Origin: Lojkania enalia
Taxonomy: Eukaryota > Ascomycota > Dothideomycetes > Pleosporales
Length of the DNA stretch: 64,000 nucleotides
Assembly (NCBI GenBank): GCA_010094045.1
Contig: ML986622.1
Span: 1-64,000 of the forward strand
Direction: 5' to 3'
Shown here piece after piece: positions 61,836 to 64,000 of the stretch. Below the pieces are notes generated by a model, which saw nothing but the letters and a program-made list of their open reading frames with translations, had not been told where the DNA came from and ran no database searches. How positions within the stretch are numbered: the stretch's first letter is position 1; each line of letters begins with the position of its first letter. The position numbers and the translations under genes were made by a program.

Positions 61836-62460
61836 TCACTTCCGGGCCGCCGCTGCTTTTGCTTCCTCGCTTCCAACTGGTACAAGCTTCCCGACGATGA
61901 GATACTTCTCCGAGAATCTTTCCTCCCAGCCTCGCAAGGCCTCAAATTGCTCCTCACCCAAATCGGAGAGCGTGTCAAGAGGGCCATCCAGATCCTTTGT
62001 CAGCATGTCCTCGTCAAAGCTGCCGCACGCAAGCCCTCGGCTGGCGTCCCGTCCCGCAAAGTTGGCGTATGGGCCACCCGGACCGTAAAAGTTCCTCCCA
62101 GCCGTGACGTCGAACACGCGGCCACGGACCGCCAGATACACTGGCATATCGTTCTGGCCATTGTAAGGGAACAGCTCTGGCGGGGTGAAGGTGCGGAACA
62201 CCGTGGGCGGTGGAGCCCTGGGGAGTGTCTGCGGCTTTGCGGGCTTCAGGCGGAGGTATACCAGGAAGACGAAGAGCGAGAGAAGAATCAGGTTGACGGG
62301 CGTGACTGGGGATGCCCTGTGAAGCATATTTGTCAATTCGACGAGTTCTGATAGAAAAATCGTGAGGACGCTTACGCCTCGGTGGCTAGCGGAGGGGAAG
62401 TAGCTGGAGGGATTAGCGAGTGTTTCTGAAGAATGAGAGAGTGTCCTTACCGTCTGCCAT
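61836..62460 (-). CDS. DAP1: Dap1/PGRMC-type membrane-anchored heme-binding protein
   Basis: Three exons (62460-62451, 62403-62376, 62316-61836) total 519 nt, 172 residues; the first two exons are only 10 and 28 nt. The start reads MADATSPPLATEAASPVTPV and leads into one membrane anchor (NLILLSLFVFLVYLRL). The cytochrome-b5-like domain of the MAPR family follows: FRTFTPPELFPYNGQNDMPV, YLAVRGRVFDVTAGRNFYGP, GGPYANFAGRDASRGLACGS, with tyrosines in place of the cytochrome b5 histidine ligands. Dap1 binds heme and supports Erg11/CYP51 in sterol synthesis. The C-terminal part EEQFEALRGWEERFSEKYLI matches the family. Confidence 0.93.
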
Positions 62461-64000
62461 TGTCAGAAGTTGTCGTGATAGTCTACGTAGAAGTCCGTAG
62501 CGTGCGTAAGGTGTTGGGGGTAGTTGTCGGCTAGGGAAAGGCGGCGGCGGGAGACACGCAGTGCGGGGTGGCGGCGTGAATTTGAATGATGCAACCCCGA
62601 ACGGCTGACGGCAAACACCACCACTAAGAACTGGACCCCATACCAGCCCCGTCGGCTCAGTGAGGGGCCAGTCTTTTGTCATCCTCCATTTTCGGCTTCT
62701 GCCAGTCTGATATTGTATCTACACCCCTGAACACAAGACTCCTATTTGGGGGGCAGCCGAGTGAGCGGACGTGAAAGGGAGTGCAGATTCATGCGATATC
62801 TTTGCCCTCCGCCCGGTGCTGTCGAGCGCCATAAAGGGCACACTGCACGGCAACCAGCGCCGAACTGACACTCGAGAGCACCATTGCCATCCTCATAACT
62901 TACAAGTACATTCGAAGCGGTCGCCGGTTAAGCTTAACACGGCGCAACACCAAGCCGTCTCCCCTCGTTCTGAAACGCCGACTTTGGGCCTGAAACGCTG
63001 CAAAGCAAATCACATCACCTGTACAGGCGGCCGTCTACTCGTCGACAACCACTCAAGTCTCTGCTGCGTAGAAACATATTTGTTCGTCTCTGTCGAACCG
63101 TCACTAGCGCTCTTGAGTCACTCCGACGATAACCCTCGGTGGCGGCGACACACGCAGCTTCAACGGGGTACAAGTGCTTGCTGCTGCGCCTCGAAATATC
63201 GTCACCCCTGCCCTCCTGCTGTCACCCCCGAGATCTAATCCTGCGACCCTTTAGCTCGGGGCGTTCCCGGTTCCTGCATTCTGTGAGCTGTTGCTCTTCC
63301 CTTCTTTTGGCATTATCCGTCCTTCGCCTTTCACGTTATATCAAAATAACAGCAGTCACTACGCGCGACAGGTTCAAGCCTGTCCTTTCCATTATAGATT
63401 CATTGGTATGTATACCTTCCAACTCTTCTTCGTGTCTTCGATTCTCCTTAGCTCGTCTCCCTCGGAATCCCTAAGCTGCGGATCACGGCCTTATTCTTTG
63501 GACCCTGTATTTGCATTCCGCTCCTATCCGGCAGCCGTCTTCTCAAAAATGCCGATACTTCCACCGTCGAACGACACAGCAACCACCCTCTACAGACCAC
63601 TCTCATTACCGCAACATAGTAGTTCATGTCATCGGCCCAGACACCTCACCTTATGTTTCGCTGAGAAAGCCACGGAAATGGGTGCTCACCTTGTTTGGTG
63701 CTTCTCTCCATTATTGCTCCGCTTGCTATGTGCCTTGATGGTGCTCCACCTATCTCTGTAGTTACGAACCTGGTTTTGATTTATTATTTATTAATTTAGT
63801 TTTTTTGGAATTTTTTTCAATTTTTTTTTTTTTTTCTCTCTTTCTCCCATGCTACTTCATGGGCAATCTGGTACCTGTTCCGCTCTTCGGCGCATCGAGA
63901 AAGGTCAACGCCATGGTGACGGTCCCTCGTCACCAACTAGCGAAGCCCCTAAACGTAGTTGCCGCCGAAAACCGGAGTAGAAGACAAGCCATCAAGAAAA
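62461..64000. other. Window end: upstream DNA of a gene outside the window
   Basis: No supported gene in the last 1.5 kb. C/T-rich stretches from about 63220 and a poly-T tract at roughly 63797-63836 look like the promoter or long leader of a plus-strand gene beyond the window, but no start codon can be assigned. Confidence 0.4.

Overview
The window is nuclear DNA from a filamentous ascomycete (Pezizomycotina; I cannot fix the class). The genes carry short introns, mostly 43-110 nt, with GT/AG borders and visible CTAAC/CTGAC-type branch points. The proteins are typical fungal ones: a GRIP golgin, zuotin, homoserine dehydrogenase, Nhp6, Atg11, an NCS1 permease and a Zn2Cys6 activator. I rebuilt gene models by joining exons at splice sites and checking that each total is a whole number of codons.

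Layout: 0.3-2.4 kb SRPK kinase (-). 3.8-7.5 kb golgin IMH1 (-), divergent from ZUO1 (7.7-9.2 kb, +). 10.1-11.7 kb universal stress protein (+). 12.5-14.1 kb GPHR/ABA-GPCR-type membrane protein (+). 14.8 kb a 71-residue protein. 16.2 kb an intron-containing tRNA-Ala(CGC). 17.3-25.6 kb a four-part accessory block. 25.6-29.6 kb an AT-rich, gene-poor stretch with a broken STAND-type fragment. 29.6-31.7 kb two orphan genes. 32.0-34.6 kb a CCDC174-like gene divergent from HOM6. 34.6-40.0 kb no gene, then a Cys-rich 190-residue protein. 42.3-44.4 kb a mucin-like single-pass membrane protein (-). 45.5-47.0 kb a possible BTB-like protein (-). 48.0-48.7 kb SEC11. 49.2 kb an intron-containing tRNA-Gly(CCC). 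50.1-50.5 kb NHP6 (-). 53.0-53.9 kb a CENP-H-like kinetochore gene (-), divergent from ATG11 (54.1-58.5 kb). 60.4-60.9 kb a mini HMG-like protein (-). 61.8-62.5 kb DAP1 (-). The last 1.5 kb holds no gene I can support.

The most interesting region is 17.3-25.6 kb. An apparent amidase and an apparent isochorismatase-family hydrolase on the minus strand join across one 179-nt intron into a single 731-residue protein. It looks like a biuret-hydrolase-type cysteine hydrolase fused to an allophanate-hydrolase-type amidase. It diverges from a nine-exon NCS1 nucleobase/ureide permease, and a Zn2Cys6 activator follows. The shared 667-bp promoter carries back-to-back GATA sites and a 14-bp palindrome that contains the core of the yeast GABA element (CCGCSGGCGG). 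Together these suggest a small nitrogen-scavenging cluster: uptake, two consecutive hydrolyses on one polypeptide, and a dedicated regulator. The substrate (biuret, triuret or a related ureide) is inference.
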